Shown: in pieces, positions 26,101 to 36,976 of the stretch
Position numbering within the stretch: position 1 is the first letter of the stretch
How the letters are laid out: the number at the start of each line of letters is the position of its first letter
From: Lanius collurio
Lineage: Eukaryota > Chordata > Aves > Passeriformes > Laniidae
Assembly (NCBI GenBank): GCA_020086605.1
Contig: JACBWW010000012.1
Coordinates: 8,770,821-8,834,820, forward strand
Direction of reading: 5' to 3'
Length of the DNA: 64,000 nt
Translations under genes and position numbers: made by a program
Notes under the pieces: model-generated
What the model saw: the letters and a program-made list of their open reading frames with translations, nothing else
The model's database searches: none
Told to the model about the DNA's origin: nothing

Positions 26101-27640
26101 AAGTATTTATTAGTTGCCTTGTTGCTAATCACTTTCAGAATGTAAAATATTGAATAGTGGGCTAAATAGTTCACATGCATGTTGATTTCACTTACTTTTT
26201 TTAGGGAATATTTAAGGCAATGTAAGGACTGAATCAAGACAACCTAGGCAAAGCTGTCTGTAACTTGTCTGACAAGCCACATTTAGTTCAGTTTATTGAG
26301 AACTTTTATGAAAAGAGTTCTGAGGAAAATTATTATCAAACTCTTGATAAATATTTTGCAGTGGGGGTAGGAAGGAACATTGTGGTTTATAGATGTGAGG
26401 GCAGAGTCTGACCTACAGATACAAGGAGATGATTGGAAAACAAAAACAGCTTGGAAACCTTACACCTTTATTCTTAGTGTGCCATTCAATTAAACATTCT
26501 CTGAGGCTGTATTGCAATGCTTTCTCATATTTTCTCATCGAAAATCTAGTTCCTTGAAATGATACTGGGGAAATCTGTGACCACCAAAATAATCCACCTA
26601 TGACTGCTCATGACCATGGGATTTCTAGCTCTGAGGTGACAAAGTTAAGTGAAGCTCAAACAACTGTCCCTCTGAAGTGCATGAGAGTCTTGATTTTCAC
26701 TTCAGCAAGACTTTGATTTGGTGGATTTTCACATAGTCACTGCAAAACTACTTGGACCTAATGCTCCCTAAAACTGCCTGAAACTCATGGATACAGTGGT
26801 AATGTGACATACCTGAAGAGCACATCTGCACCAGTATCTTAGTTCAGATAAAAATGGTGGGCTTGAATGGCAAAAGAAGTGATTCCTGCATTTGGCACAT
26901 CGGTGTATCTCCTTGGCATACAGGACTGTGGTTACACAGAACCTCCTCATGGATGTGCAATCATGATCCAGGAGATCATGGAAAAAATGAAGAGGAAAGT
27001 CACATTAATTATTGTTGTCATTCTTAGTATGCTAGCTGAGTTACTTCAGGATAAATTTGGCTCATTTTTGAGAAGAAAATTCTGTTATACATTTGTGTAT
27101 GGACCAGAGTAGTGGAATACACTCAAACACGGTTTTGTAGTGACCCACTTCATCAATGCTTTCTTGTCACACTAGCAGCTAGTCAGCTTTATATCAAATG
27201 ATTTATAAGGCAAGTACCCTACTTTAATTATGGTGATAATCATGCTTTATCAGATATATTTTAGCATCCTGAGAAAGAAAAAAGAAAATCATATTATGAA
27301 CATACCACCATAAACACTATACAAATGGTTTGTCTCTTGAATATCACTTAGGTATCCATCAGGTAAATAAATCTTGGAATCTTCCCCCCCCCAAAAAAAA
27401 AAAAAGAAGATCAATGCAAAAATTACATCAGAAAGGAGGAGAGCACAAAATTTTTGAATTTGAAATTGAAAGAATTACAAATCCTTTTTGTTTTGAATAC
27501 TATATGAATCTTGTAATGGCAAGTCTCATATATCTGTGAATTTAGCAGATGGAGGAAGGATATATGAAGAATTTCAAGTCAACTGACACAACAATTTGCA
27601 TAAAATCTTCACCTCTGAAAACAAAAGGATTTCTAGGCAG
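20186..27640. other. Long non-coding segment with minor simple repeats
   Basis: No gene is recognised. Minor tracts: T13 at 21920-21932; a short CA run near 22203-22217; an A-rich AAC/AAAAC tract at about 25540-25582; and C8 then A13 at about 27383-27404. A GC-richer patch at 22773-23268 holds the longest frame of the window (162 codons, minus). Its start looks like a signal peptide, but it has no domain or splice context, so it is probably chance. Confidence 0.5.
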
Positions 27641-27782
27641 TAGGAATCATAGCAGATACTGAATTGGAAGGGACCCACAAGGATCTTCAAGTCTAACTCT
27701 GAAGTGAATGGCCCATTCAGGGAGTGAACCCGCAACCTTGGGATTATTAGCACCAGGCTCTAACTGACTGACCTGATCTCAG
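27641..27782 (-). mobile_element. tRNA-Ile-derived SINE with CR1 tail (TguSINE1-like)
   Basis: Read on the minus strand, a tRNA-like head comes first. GTCAGTCAGTTAGAGC stands for the A-box region, followed by CTGGTGCTAATAATCCCAAG (the tRNA-Ile AAT anticodon arm is TGCTAATAACGCCAAGG) and GGTTGCGGGTTCACTCCC (the B box, two changes from GGTTCGATCCC). After GAATGGGCCATTCACTTC comes a CR1-type tail, GATCCTTGTGGGTCCCTTCC, ending CTGCTATGATTCC. This fusion is the known plan of TguSINE1 in passerine birds. The copy is near full length at 142 bp and moderately diverged. It is a retroposed SINE, not a tRNA gene, because the acceptor stem does not pair. Confidence 0.88.
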
Positions 27783-29929
27783 GGTCAAGCTGATCTAAAA
27801 GATCCTCCCCTTGATGAAAGGAGAGTGTATGATTTGCAGTTATGTGGGAGAGGGATTTTCTCAGTATTGTTTCCTTGCTGAATAAAAAGGGCCACAGCAA
27901 GGTTTATGAGTTTAAACATGTCATGTTTTTATCATGCGCACCAAGTTTTCTAAGTGGGTGGGTACTGTCAAGCACACTAGGATGTGTCACAGCAGCGTGG
28001 GGCTGTAAAGACAGGCCAGTAACTCAGAATGTTTCAAAACGTTTCAAAATTTATTAGGGATGAATGCTCCTGAGCACCTCATATTTTCATACTTTCACTC
28101 TTGCTTAGGTGGTTAGTGGCTGCCTGAAGACAGATAACCTCTGTGGTTATCTGGTTAGCTCTTAACACCTAATTATCACTTCATCCAAGGCTTTGGGCTG
28201 GGTGATTAAGAATCAGTATGTTTAAAAGTCTCTAAACAAAGGATTTTTAAAAATTTATTTTTAAAGGAATTAAGTGAATTATTCCCATAATAGGAATCTC
28301 CTCAGGGGATATGGGACTAAACAATGGCCCAGGGCTTTGGGGGAAAAGGCTGGTTCAATTAGGCAAGGGATAAAAAACCTGATCTGATTTTTCCCCATGT
28401 GTTTTATATCTTCGGTCATCTAATGCAATATAGTAAGGGAAAGCATGGGCCAAGTAAGAAAATTCCTCCTTGGCAACAACCAGTACTAATAAAAGAACTA
28501 AGCAAAACACCTTCCTTTATAGCATTTCAAATGTATGGATAAGTGTAAACATGCCTTATTTTTAGTGTAGGAAGTGGAATGCCTGTAGTTTAATTTGTGT
28601 CTTAACATTTGCTTCTCTAGTGACCAGATTAAAGGAAAGGGACCTGCTCCTGGCTAGGTGTTTCTTTAAAAGAGTTTCTGGTAAATATCTTACTGGTAAA
28701 CCTGATCTTGAAAAATCACATCCTCTTTTACTTGTCCCCACAAGCTCTTGTCTCTTAGGCCATTTCAAAAGTATTTGAAAAACTTGTCAGTGGACAAAAA
28801 ATAGTCGGGTGCTTTCACTGGGTTTGTAGTTCCTGACAACAAACAGCATTCATATAGAGCCTGCTGTGGGTCTAAAGGCATTATCAGTGCTGGAGATGAA
28901 GGAGAAGAAAAAGAAAAGGTGTAGGAATCAGGACAATCACTGGAGGAGAAGCCCTGGTTAAACCTGGTAACTGGGGAGTAAGATGGGACATGGTCCACCT
29001 TTCAGAAATCACAGGTTGTTAGCTGTGCTGTAGCATTTGTCTCTTACAAAGACAGATTTTTGTGTCCTTTACCCTTGTATGCTTACCTAGACCAGTGAAT
29101 ATGCCCTTCAACATCTAAATACAGTCACTACTTTGTTCAAAAAGCAGAAGCCTGGAAAGAGGTGTTAAGAAACGATCAGCATGAGGTAACCATGAATGAG
29201 TATTCCACATAATTACTGTACCTTTTATCTCATTCATTCATTTGATCAATGACTCTTTCCATTTTTCAACTGTCACAGCATCACCTTCAAGATTTTAAGC
29301 CATGTCTTCCAGTCTTTTCATTTCCCTGAAGAATTTCAGTCCCAATGCCACACCTTCCTGAAGACCTTTCTGATCCTCTCTGTGGCTAAATTTATAACCT
29401 TTCTAAGGAATGTTTTATTTATGGATGTGCACTCAGTTGGTGAGGGGTAACATTTGTGTACAATTGTGTATGTATGCACTGCCATGGAAAAGAAAACAAA
29501 GCTGATAATTTCTAGAACTATGTGGGGAATGTCAACGGCATAAATATCCGCATGTTTCATGAAATTCATGTACAGACAGGCATTCCAAATCAGATCATAC
29601 ACACTGTTTCCTCTCATGCCTTATCTGTTATCTGTGGGTGAAGGAAACTCTCTTGTAAGTATCTGTAAAATAATCAGCTCAAATGGGAATATTTTTTTCC
29701 TGTCATCAATTTATAGCAGTTGTTTTTCCCTAATTCTTAAAATTATGTATAGAAGCAAAAAAGTCTTCTTACTCTAGGAATTATATTTTTCCTTTACAAG
29801 CTGCATCAATTTTTATTAAAATATCTCATGACAATGAGTTTCACTGAGTGACAGACTTCCATTTTGATGTTGCACCAACTAAAAGTACAGAATCATTGAC
29901 ATGACTAGAGATTTCATTTCAAATTTGCC
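27783..29929. other. Non-coding segment, nothing recognised
   Basis: No gene or clear mobile element is seen. A small perfect hairpin with two GATA motifs lies at 28131-28153 and is listed separately. Confidence 0.5.
28131..28153. repeat. Perfect 9-bp inverted repeat with paired GATA motifs
   Basis: CAGATAACC, a 5-nt loop TCTGT, then GGTTATCTG. Each arm contains AGATAA, so two GATA-factor sites face each other. Confidence 0.6.
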
Positions 29930-29986
29930 AAAAAAAAAAAAAAAAAAAAAACAACCAAAAAAAAAAAAACCAAAAAAACCCAAACC
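29930..29986. repeat. A-rich low-complexity tract
   Basis: A run of 22 A (29930-29951) is followed by ACAACC, 13 A, CC, seven A and CCCAAACC. It could be an old retroposon tail, but I recognise no retrocopy on the 5' side. Confidence 0.85.
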
Positions 29987-31482
29987 AGCAGAAATATGTT
30001 GAATTTACTAGTGCTTGACTCTGGTGTACCCAAGAAGAAAATCTATTTATTTCTATATTTTCAACATTTTCAAAGCCTGAGAGAAAGACAGGCCTCATAC
30101 CCATAGGTTTATTCATATTGATACATAGCCCCAGTCAGAACTTCCCTTTCTACCTGATTTAGTTCTGCTTTTAAGTCATTAAAACAGGAGAAATTAAGCT
30201 AAAATGTATCACAGTGGTTTCTGCATGGTGAACATACAAAGCTGCTCCAGGAATATGATGGTTCTGCACAGACCCAAATAATGGGAGGGACAGGAGCAGG
30301 TGATCAGTGACTGCAGTACTCACAGCCCAACATTTCATTCAGCACAATTCTGAAGATGACTATGAAAGAAAGAAAATATATATTTAGGCTTAGTTTGAGA
30401 ATATATCAAGTTCCTTATGAAATAAATGCTCCAGGGAAAAAGAGGATGTATAATTCAGTCAAAGAGTATTTACTTTCACTCTAATTCATAGGAGGAAGTG
30501 TACAACCAGTGTGCAAAATGCTATGGTGTGTTTTGATATAGGAAATATTGCTGACAAGCAGCTTTATAGGAAATGTTAAGGTTTTAATTAAATCTATATA
30601 TTGTTTTTACTCTGCAACTACATATTTATTTTTAAAGGAAATGATATTTTTAAAGGAAGCCTCCTTCAGTGTTGCTATCTTTTCTGCAAGTATCTTCTGA
30701 GAGGTGCTCCTTATAGAGAATACATGGATATGTTGCCTCTTAACATTCTGGTTTCTTATGGTCCAGTGTGACAAATTGAATAACCAGGGATGGCAACATG
30801 ACTTAGTCTGATTATATTGTTGCAGTAGTCAGAAGCTTGTGCTTGGTGGTACACACTACCTGCCTGCACCAAAAGGGAAAAGGCTCCATGTGGGACATCA
30901 TAGGCTTTCAATGCCCACTGGAACTCAGCAACTAAATTAAAAGACAGGGTCCCAGGTCACACCTTATTCATGAAGCCTGGTCCTGAAATGCTTCTTACAG
31001 AAAAAAATGTCCTGGACTCCCAGGAAAGAACCATGGGAAGCAGATTTATAAGTAGGAAGTTCAAAACTTATATGGAATAAAAGTCCTGAGGGGCTAAACT
31101 GCTGGCCCTATGCCACTTATGCAGCAAAACAATTAATTCAAAGAACATGTGATAAGTTGAAGCCAGAAATACTCAGGCAGTTTTCTAGGCAAATCATAGT
31201 AAACTTTTGTTCCAAAAACATCACAATCTAATTCTTACCATGGTAAAATAAAAAGTATTGAGGGAATTGGATATGTCTTCATCTCATATATAAAGTGTAT
31301 TTAAAGTAAGTGAACAACTGATATTCTCCCATGTATTTATTAGTATTCCCAGAAAGTTACATGAGCAAACAACAAAAGCTAAGCTTATTCTGAAATTTGC
31401 AAGTATCTGGATTTATATCTTTTAAAGTGACAATGAAATGATAGATGAATTGATGGAAGAAAAATAAAAAAAGAAAACTTAC

Positions 31483-31514
31483 CTGCTATTGTAATAATTT
31501 TAGTTAACAAAAAA
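31483..31514 (-). other. Microexon-like structure, 32 nt (weak candidate)
   Basis: On the minus strand, TTGTTCTTCTCAG is followed by 32 nt ending CAATAGCAG and then GTAAGTTTTC, a near-ideal donor. The pyrimidine tract is short. It lies under 300 bp from a plus-strand structure of the same kind, which warns that such matches occur by chance. Confidence 0.2.
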
Positions 31515-31790
31515 CTGAGAAGAACAATATCTAGTATACTCTTTATTACAACAACTAAAGCAGAAATAATGTTTTATAAGTTCAGGTAGAAGTAGCTCAG
31601 GCTTAATGAATAGACTTAGAATAATCTTAAGGGGCTGCAAGAGTAGGCAAGAGGTTATTTTCCCCAGAGGCTTTTTTTCTATTTGTCAGAGTAAACTCTC
31701 TAAACCTAAAGCCTCAGCAGACTTTTTGTTTTTTAAAGCATCTATTGTTCTGACAATCTCTACATTTTCCCTTTATTCTTTTTCTTTCAG

Positions 31791-31821
31791 CAGACCTATG
31801 CACCAGAAACTGAAAAGCAAC
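31791..31821 (+). other. Microexon-like structure, 31 nt (candidate)
   Basis: The 3' splice site is strong: a 26-nt tract that is almost all pyrimidine ends CTTTTTCTTTCAG at 31790. A second CAG directly follows, which would give a 28-nt exon. The 5' splice site is AAC|GTGAGT at 31822-31827. A branch-like TTCTGAC lies about 40 nt upstream of the acceptor. Two of three frames are open; one reads QTYAPETEKQ. I do not recognise the peptide. If real, it implies that the window lies in an intron or lncRNA on the plus strand. Confidence 0.3.
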
Positions 31822-33967
31822 GTGAGTTTTGTCAAATCTACATCAAAATAAAGTTCCAAAGCAGTATTTAACAGGAAAGGGAAAGAAAGCAATCTCCTTT
31901 GCCACACTAGCTTGATGCTTAGTTGTCATATTTCTCGCATTTGTGATTTCTCCCTTTGATCACTCTAATAACAATTCCTTAGACTATTAAAACTGGAAGT
32001 CAGAAACATGTTAGTGGAAAATTCTGCTTTTTACCATTAATGCTGTCTGTTTAATTTTTGTGATTTTCTCACTTTGGACCCTTAGCAGCGGTTAATTTCA
32101 CCACTCTCTTGCCCCAGTGTTATGCCAGTGTAAACTTGTCAAGACTCTTTTGTAAGGAGGTTAGTGATGTGTGATTGATAGGCTTTGACAAAAACCTGGT
32201 TTTGGACCAGCTACCTTTGGTGAGGTGGGGTGTGTGTAGTCAGTAGGATTTTTCTGTGTTGCTGTTAGCAGTACCGGAAGAAGGCAGGGAACTGGGAAGA
32301 CTGGCACAACACAGATACATTTGGCCCCTGCTTTATTTCTAGTTCTGCTTTCTAGTTCTCTTTAGAACAACACCCCCCCCGTGTGAGAGGTTTTCCTAAA
32401 GGAAAGTGCCTAAATTAGTTTTCAAGCTGACCTGAAAGTAGAGTCCTGGGTAAATGGTCTTTTTGATTTTTTTTTTTCTCTCTAGCACTTAGGACATGTC
32501 CAGATGAACAGATAACCACTGCTGTTTGTATCCCTCTTTTAAGAATAAATAACAACAAATATTGAAGCAAAATAACAAATATGAGAATCTTATCTCCTAC
32601 CCCACAAGAGCATGCATTGTCCAATCAGGAAAAGGAACATGGGAATAACTTGGAAATATTTATCTTTCCACCTCTCTGTCAACACCTGTGGAGTTGTTTG
32701 CATTGGGTACTTTATATGGTGCTATATTTTGGGTTGCTGTTTGACACCGTTTACAGAGCAATCTGTGTTTTAACATTAAGTCTCTGAGTTGCTAATATCT
32801 TTAAAGCAAGCTGCATTCATTTTCTTTGCTTGCTTTTTTTGGGAATCAATAGTCTGAAGTTTAGTGCTTGTAAAGGTGGGGGATGTGCAGTGATAGCTAA
32901 AGCCATCTACTGTGAGAGCCATCAGCAAGTACACTCTGTGCAGCACTGCCAAGGCTAATTGGCGACTTTTTTGCTATTTGTGCCTAGACTGCTCCTCAAC
33001 AGAGGACGACAACATTCTTGTTTTTGTGACATGGGCAAGTGGAGAGCAAGATGAGGCCACCAAGGTTATTTCTGTTTGGGACGTAAGGCAAAGTTTGAAG
33101 GCAGATACTCAGGAGGAAATGCTAGTGCAGTGACCTGCTCATAAAGGGAAGCTGTTATAGAAGAGCTTTTGTGCACAAGTGCTGATAATTTTTCCCATTT
33201 TCTATGAGTCTACCATTTCAGAATCATTGATAGCAGGTCCTCCAGGCATGGTTTGGCCAGTGTAGCTGACTAGATGAAGTATAGATCCCTTATTAACTTG
33301 TCAAAGTATGATGTGGCTGCATCATTTTCTCACCCATTTGCTTAACTTAAATAAAGGTTGGTGGTTAGGCTTCTGTTGCATTGTGCTCTCCTGCTAATTA
33401 TCAGTGTATTTGTTTTAGAGACAATTAGCCACCTGGTTCATTCTCCCATTGAAGTCAGGTCATCATGAGTTACATCTGCTTTCAGAACTCTTCAAGTCCA
33501 AGACATAATAAAAAGATGATGGTTATGATTATAAAAAGCACACAGGTTTGGGCATAAGCTCTACAGAGCAGTGAGTTCTCAAGGAGGATTGAGTTACAAA
33601 GCTCTTGCAGGGGCTTTCTTCTGCATGTCACAGAAGATGGATGTGAAAAGAAAACAGATTTTGTGATGCCAGAAGTCCTTTAGCCTATGAATGGTAAAGA
33701 GTGTTTGCAAAGGTAGATAGATAAAGGCTAGACAAAGTGAGATGTGATGCTTCCCTTTGGCACTGCGGTGATACAACACAAAAGTGACAAGTAAGCACGT
33801 CTCTGTGCATACTGCATTTGCATAAAAATAAAAGTTGTTCAGACCTGTGGGTGTTTCCTTTTTAAAAATGTGCTATATAATGTGGCATAAGATTATGTGT
33901 GATGCACATTTACTTTTATAATCCCATATGTTCCGGTAAAACTCTGTGTTTTGAAGTAAGATTTTAT

Positions 33968-34082
33968 TACAGTAGAACCTCGTTAATTCTCGCTAATGAC
34001 TTGGAGACCCTTTGCAAATTACTGAATTTTGTATACAATCAAATGTCATTTAATGTATTGTGTTACTAGATGTTCTTCTACA
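33968..34082. mobile_element. pogo/Tigger-like Tc1-mariner MITE
   Basis: Directly after a TA dinucleotide (33968-33969), the element opens CAGTAGAACCTCGTTAATTC, a terminal inverted repeat typical of pogo/Tigger-type elements. A diverged internal GCAAATTACTGAATTTTG follows. About 110 bp on, ACTAGATGTTCTTCTACA is a plausible degraded right-hand inverted repeat. There is no transposase. The left end is clear; the right end is inferred. Confidence 0.6.
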
Positions 34083-36852
34083 TCCTGGGGAAGATGAGCT
34101 GCAGAGAACCCTGCCATTCGTGCCTCAGCTATACTCACTGCGGAGAAGGGGGGTACAAAGTCATTGCAGTGGATTTAGCTCCAGGTGTTTGTTAAAGGTG
34201 TTCACATGGGGCTAGCTCTGGAGAGGATGGAACCCTGAATGAAAGGAAAGAACAGATGGGGACCTGACAATGAGTATATTAGCATAATTTACTTTCATCC
34301 TTTCTAGCTTGGGGTCATGGAGCGATCACAATTTGAATTTTTCTGGGGAGCACAGGTATCATTATCCTCCTAGACATCAATATAGCCATTTCAGATTCAG
34401 TAGGGCCACCAACTTTAACAGAGACAAGATCTAATCTCCCAGTAAAGAGCATGCCATAGCTTTTCCTGAGAAACAGCAGCACCATACATAAACCGAGACA
34501 AGAGTGTTCCATTTACTTAGGTATAGTACAGATGAGTGCATCAAATGTAGGTGAGACTTAGAGTGTTCAAAGTAACTTTTTGCATGTATAAAGATGCTCC
34601 TGGACATGTCTACTGGATGAGTTCTCATTGGTTGGTATGAAATTGTAGAATACTTGCTTTCATCTCTTTTACCTGCCGTATTATAGAGTAATAATAGCAA
34701 CTCAACAATTAAGATAATAGAATCTAGCTCTTCATTAGACACTCGTTTTTCAATCTAATCAGATTAACTCTGCCTCAAAGAAATCAGTCCTCCTGACTCC
34801 TTGTCTCTCCCACGATAGAGATTTTTTCAGACATACTGTAATTGAAAGCAACCTCCTTAATTTTGTTTACGACTGGGTAGGAAGAGGCTAAAGAGAGAAA
34901 CCTGGGGAACTAGGGGCTCCACAGATGTGTACAGAGGAGGGCAAACTTGGGTTTATAAATGGCAGAAATGGAAAAATTTGTGGGAATGTCTAGTAAATAG
35001 TATGCAATTATTGGGAGGTCAGGTCAACCCCCAAGAAGCAATGCAGAGGTCATGGAGGGATGAAACTCACTCAGAGACACAGCGAGGACTGAAGCAAGGA
35101 GAAAGATGGCAGCAATATCGTGGTGCATCCATGGATGGAACGGAAGGGAGGAGGGAGATGGGAGGCATGAAGGTGAAGAGTTATGAAAGGGGACGACAGG
35201 CATGGATGTGGGCTTATGTGAGAGGGGTACATGGCCTGACCAGATTATCAGAGAGAAATGAAGTGCTGGCGTAGGCAGGAGAGAAATAGAAGTGAGAGGA
35301 AGAGAGGGAAGATGATATGGCAATGGGGAACTGGAGCATACTCCTAACTGTTCATTCGCAGGGTTCTTTAGCACTTGTCACGTTTTGAAGACATGTATTT
35401 TATAGCCAAAGTGTATATTATACTGGGGCAGGGAAGACTGTTAGACAGTTTCCTCTCAAAGACTACTTTCAGCTAAACTTCTACTAGCCAATCATTTGGT
35501 TAACAGTTCTCAGACATCAAGTCTTGCTCCTGTGCAGATCTATTACATCCACAATACTCCAGGTATTTGGCATCATGAAAGTTGCATAGGAAATGAAAAA
35601 GCCCATCATGGTCTGACACCTGGATCTTCTGTCCTGACACGGGCTACAGCTGCACCCCGGCATTTACATGGAGTGAAAGCTCCTATGACTACATGTGCTT
35701 GGTTCTGATTGCCCACCCTTTTTCTACTTTGTTTTGCTTTTTACCCACTTACATGGAACTTGGACAGGAATCCTCCTTCTGGTGCTCACTGTCTGTCTAA
35801 GAACAAATCATACATGAAGTCACACAGCTTCTTTTCAAGCCTGAAAAGCATTTTTCAAGCCACAGAGAAATTACTTTCTATGCAATTGTTCCCATACATA
35901 TCAGTAGGAGAAGAGTGAATGGGAGACCCTGTGGGAGCTGGATGGCAGTGTAGAGGAGCTAGATGAAAGGCACTGGTTTGCCCTAATTTCCTGGCATGTA
36001 AGAAGGTAATTCATTTTGATAGCACATCACCACTGGTGGCTTTTCAACAGACGGGAAAGACTTGCTAGTTGAGGAAGTAAGTAATGTCACATGAAACATA
36101 CATAATTTGCACAGAGAGAAAATGTAAGACCACTAGAGTTATTGTTTTGCTAACAATGATTCATGACAATGACACTTCAGAGAGTGTGGGCCTGGGTTGG
36201 AAGCCATGAATAAAATGTATTTCTGCTTCAGGGATCTGTTCTTGTGTATGTTTTCTTGCAAACTTTAAAGAAGCTGTTGCAAACTAATCCTGTTTAGCAA
36301 TTGTGATTTACTTCAATTGGCTCCACTCTTCATACTGTTTAAACTCAGAATTAAAGAATAATATCCACCTTGTTGCTTAACGTAAACCCTGTTAAAATAA
36401 CACACATTTAAAATGGCATTCTTGGCATTATGGAACAATCAAAGGGGAAGACAAAAGTTTACCATAGCGTTTATTTAGATATATATATAGAGAGAGATAA
36501 ATTTCTTAGGAAAAAAAAAATTGTGAGATCTTTTAATGAAGACATCAAAGAATACATTTCTCATAGCTGAAAAGAAGAATGTCTTCTGAAAAAAGCCAAT
36601 TAAGGAGTAAATACACTTTTTTATTTAGACTTGAAAAATGTATATTCTTAAAAATGTAAAAAAAATTCCACCACTCCATCCACCCTACCCAGTGTTCTTT
36701 TAGGGCTATGAAGTTCCAAAAGAAACATAAAGACATATGATGCAGGGAAGCTTGATACTTCATGAAAGAAACAGAGATTGTGACTTTGCTGTTACCTAAG
36801 GCATGATACTGAAATATGTGTTCTGGAAGGGCTCTTTCTCAGCTTGCCTAGA
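34083..36852. other. Non-coding segment, partly purine-rich
   Basis: No gene is recognised. The stretch 34870-35340 is strongly G/A-rich, and its 115- and 116-codon opposing frames are composition artefacts. A short (TA)n(GA)n run lies at about 36480-36497. Confidence 0.5.
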
Positions 36853-36976
36853 GATTCTGGAACAAATTCTACTCCTGTTTACACCTCTGTAAATCTGGAT
36901 TTACTAAATGACAGGTGGTAGCATTATCCTGAGTGTGTGCACTCCTAACTGAGAGTGGGACTTTGCCCTACATTAA
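36853..36976. repeat. Ancient amniote palindromic repeat (MITE-like)
   Basis: CAAATTCTACTCCTGTTTAC, ACCTCTGTAAATCTGGATTT and, at the far end, TAACTGAGAGTGGGACTTTG then CCCT follow the remembered order CAAATTCTGCTC / TTACACCTGTGTAAATC / TAACTGAGAGCAGAATTTGG. The middle is degraded. Confidence 0.55.

Larger units (their letters stand above)
29987..33967. other. Non-coding segment with splice-like signals
   Basis: No gene is recognised. Besides the two microexon-like structures listed separately, a T-rich tract at 32466-32485 ends in CTCTCTAG and resembles a 3' splice site, with no donor that convinces. A C9 run lies near 32371. A 13-bp direct repeat, ATTTTTAAAGGAA, occurs twice at about 30628 and 30646. 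Confidence 0.45.

Noticed and set aside
27725..27782. Possible tRNA-Ile gene on the minus strand
   Set aside because: The tRNA-like part continues into a CR1 tail and the acceptor stem does not pair, so it is the head of a SINE.
29930..29986. Poly-A tail of a processed pseudogene
   Set aside because: No gene-like sequence is recognisable on the 5' side and no flanking target duplication was seen.
34927..35374. Overlapping 115- and 116-codon frames on opposite strands
   Set aside because: The region is purine-rich, so stop codons are rare on both strands. The translations are low-complexity.
35935..36000. Possible CR1 3' end around GGAGCTAGATGAAAGGCACT
   Set aside because: A few bases recall the CR1 end, but the following conserved phrase is missing.
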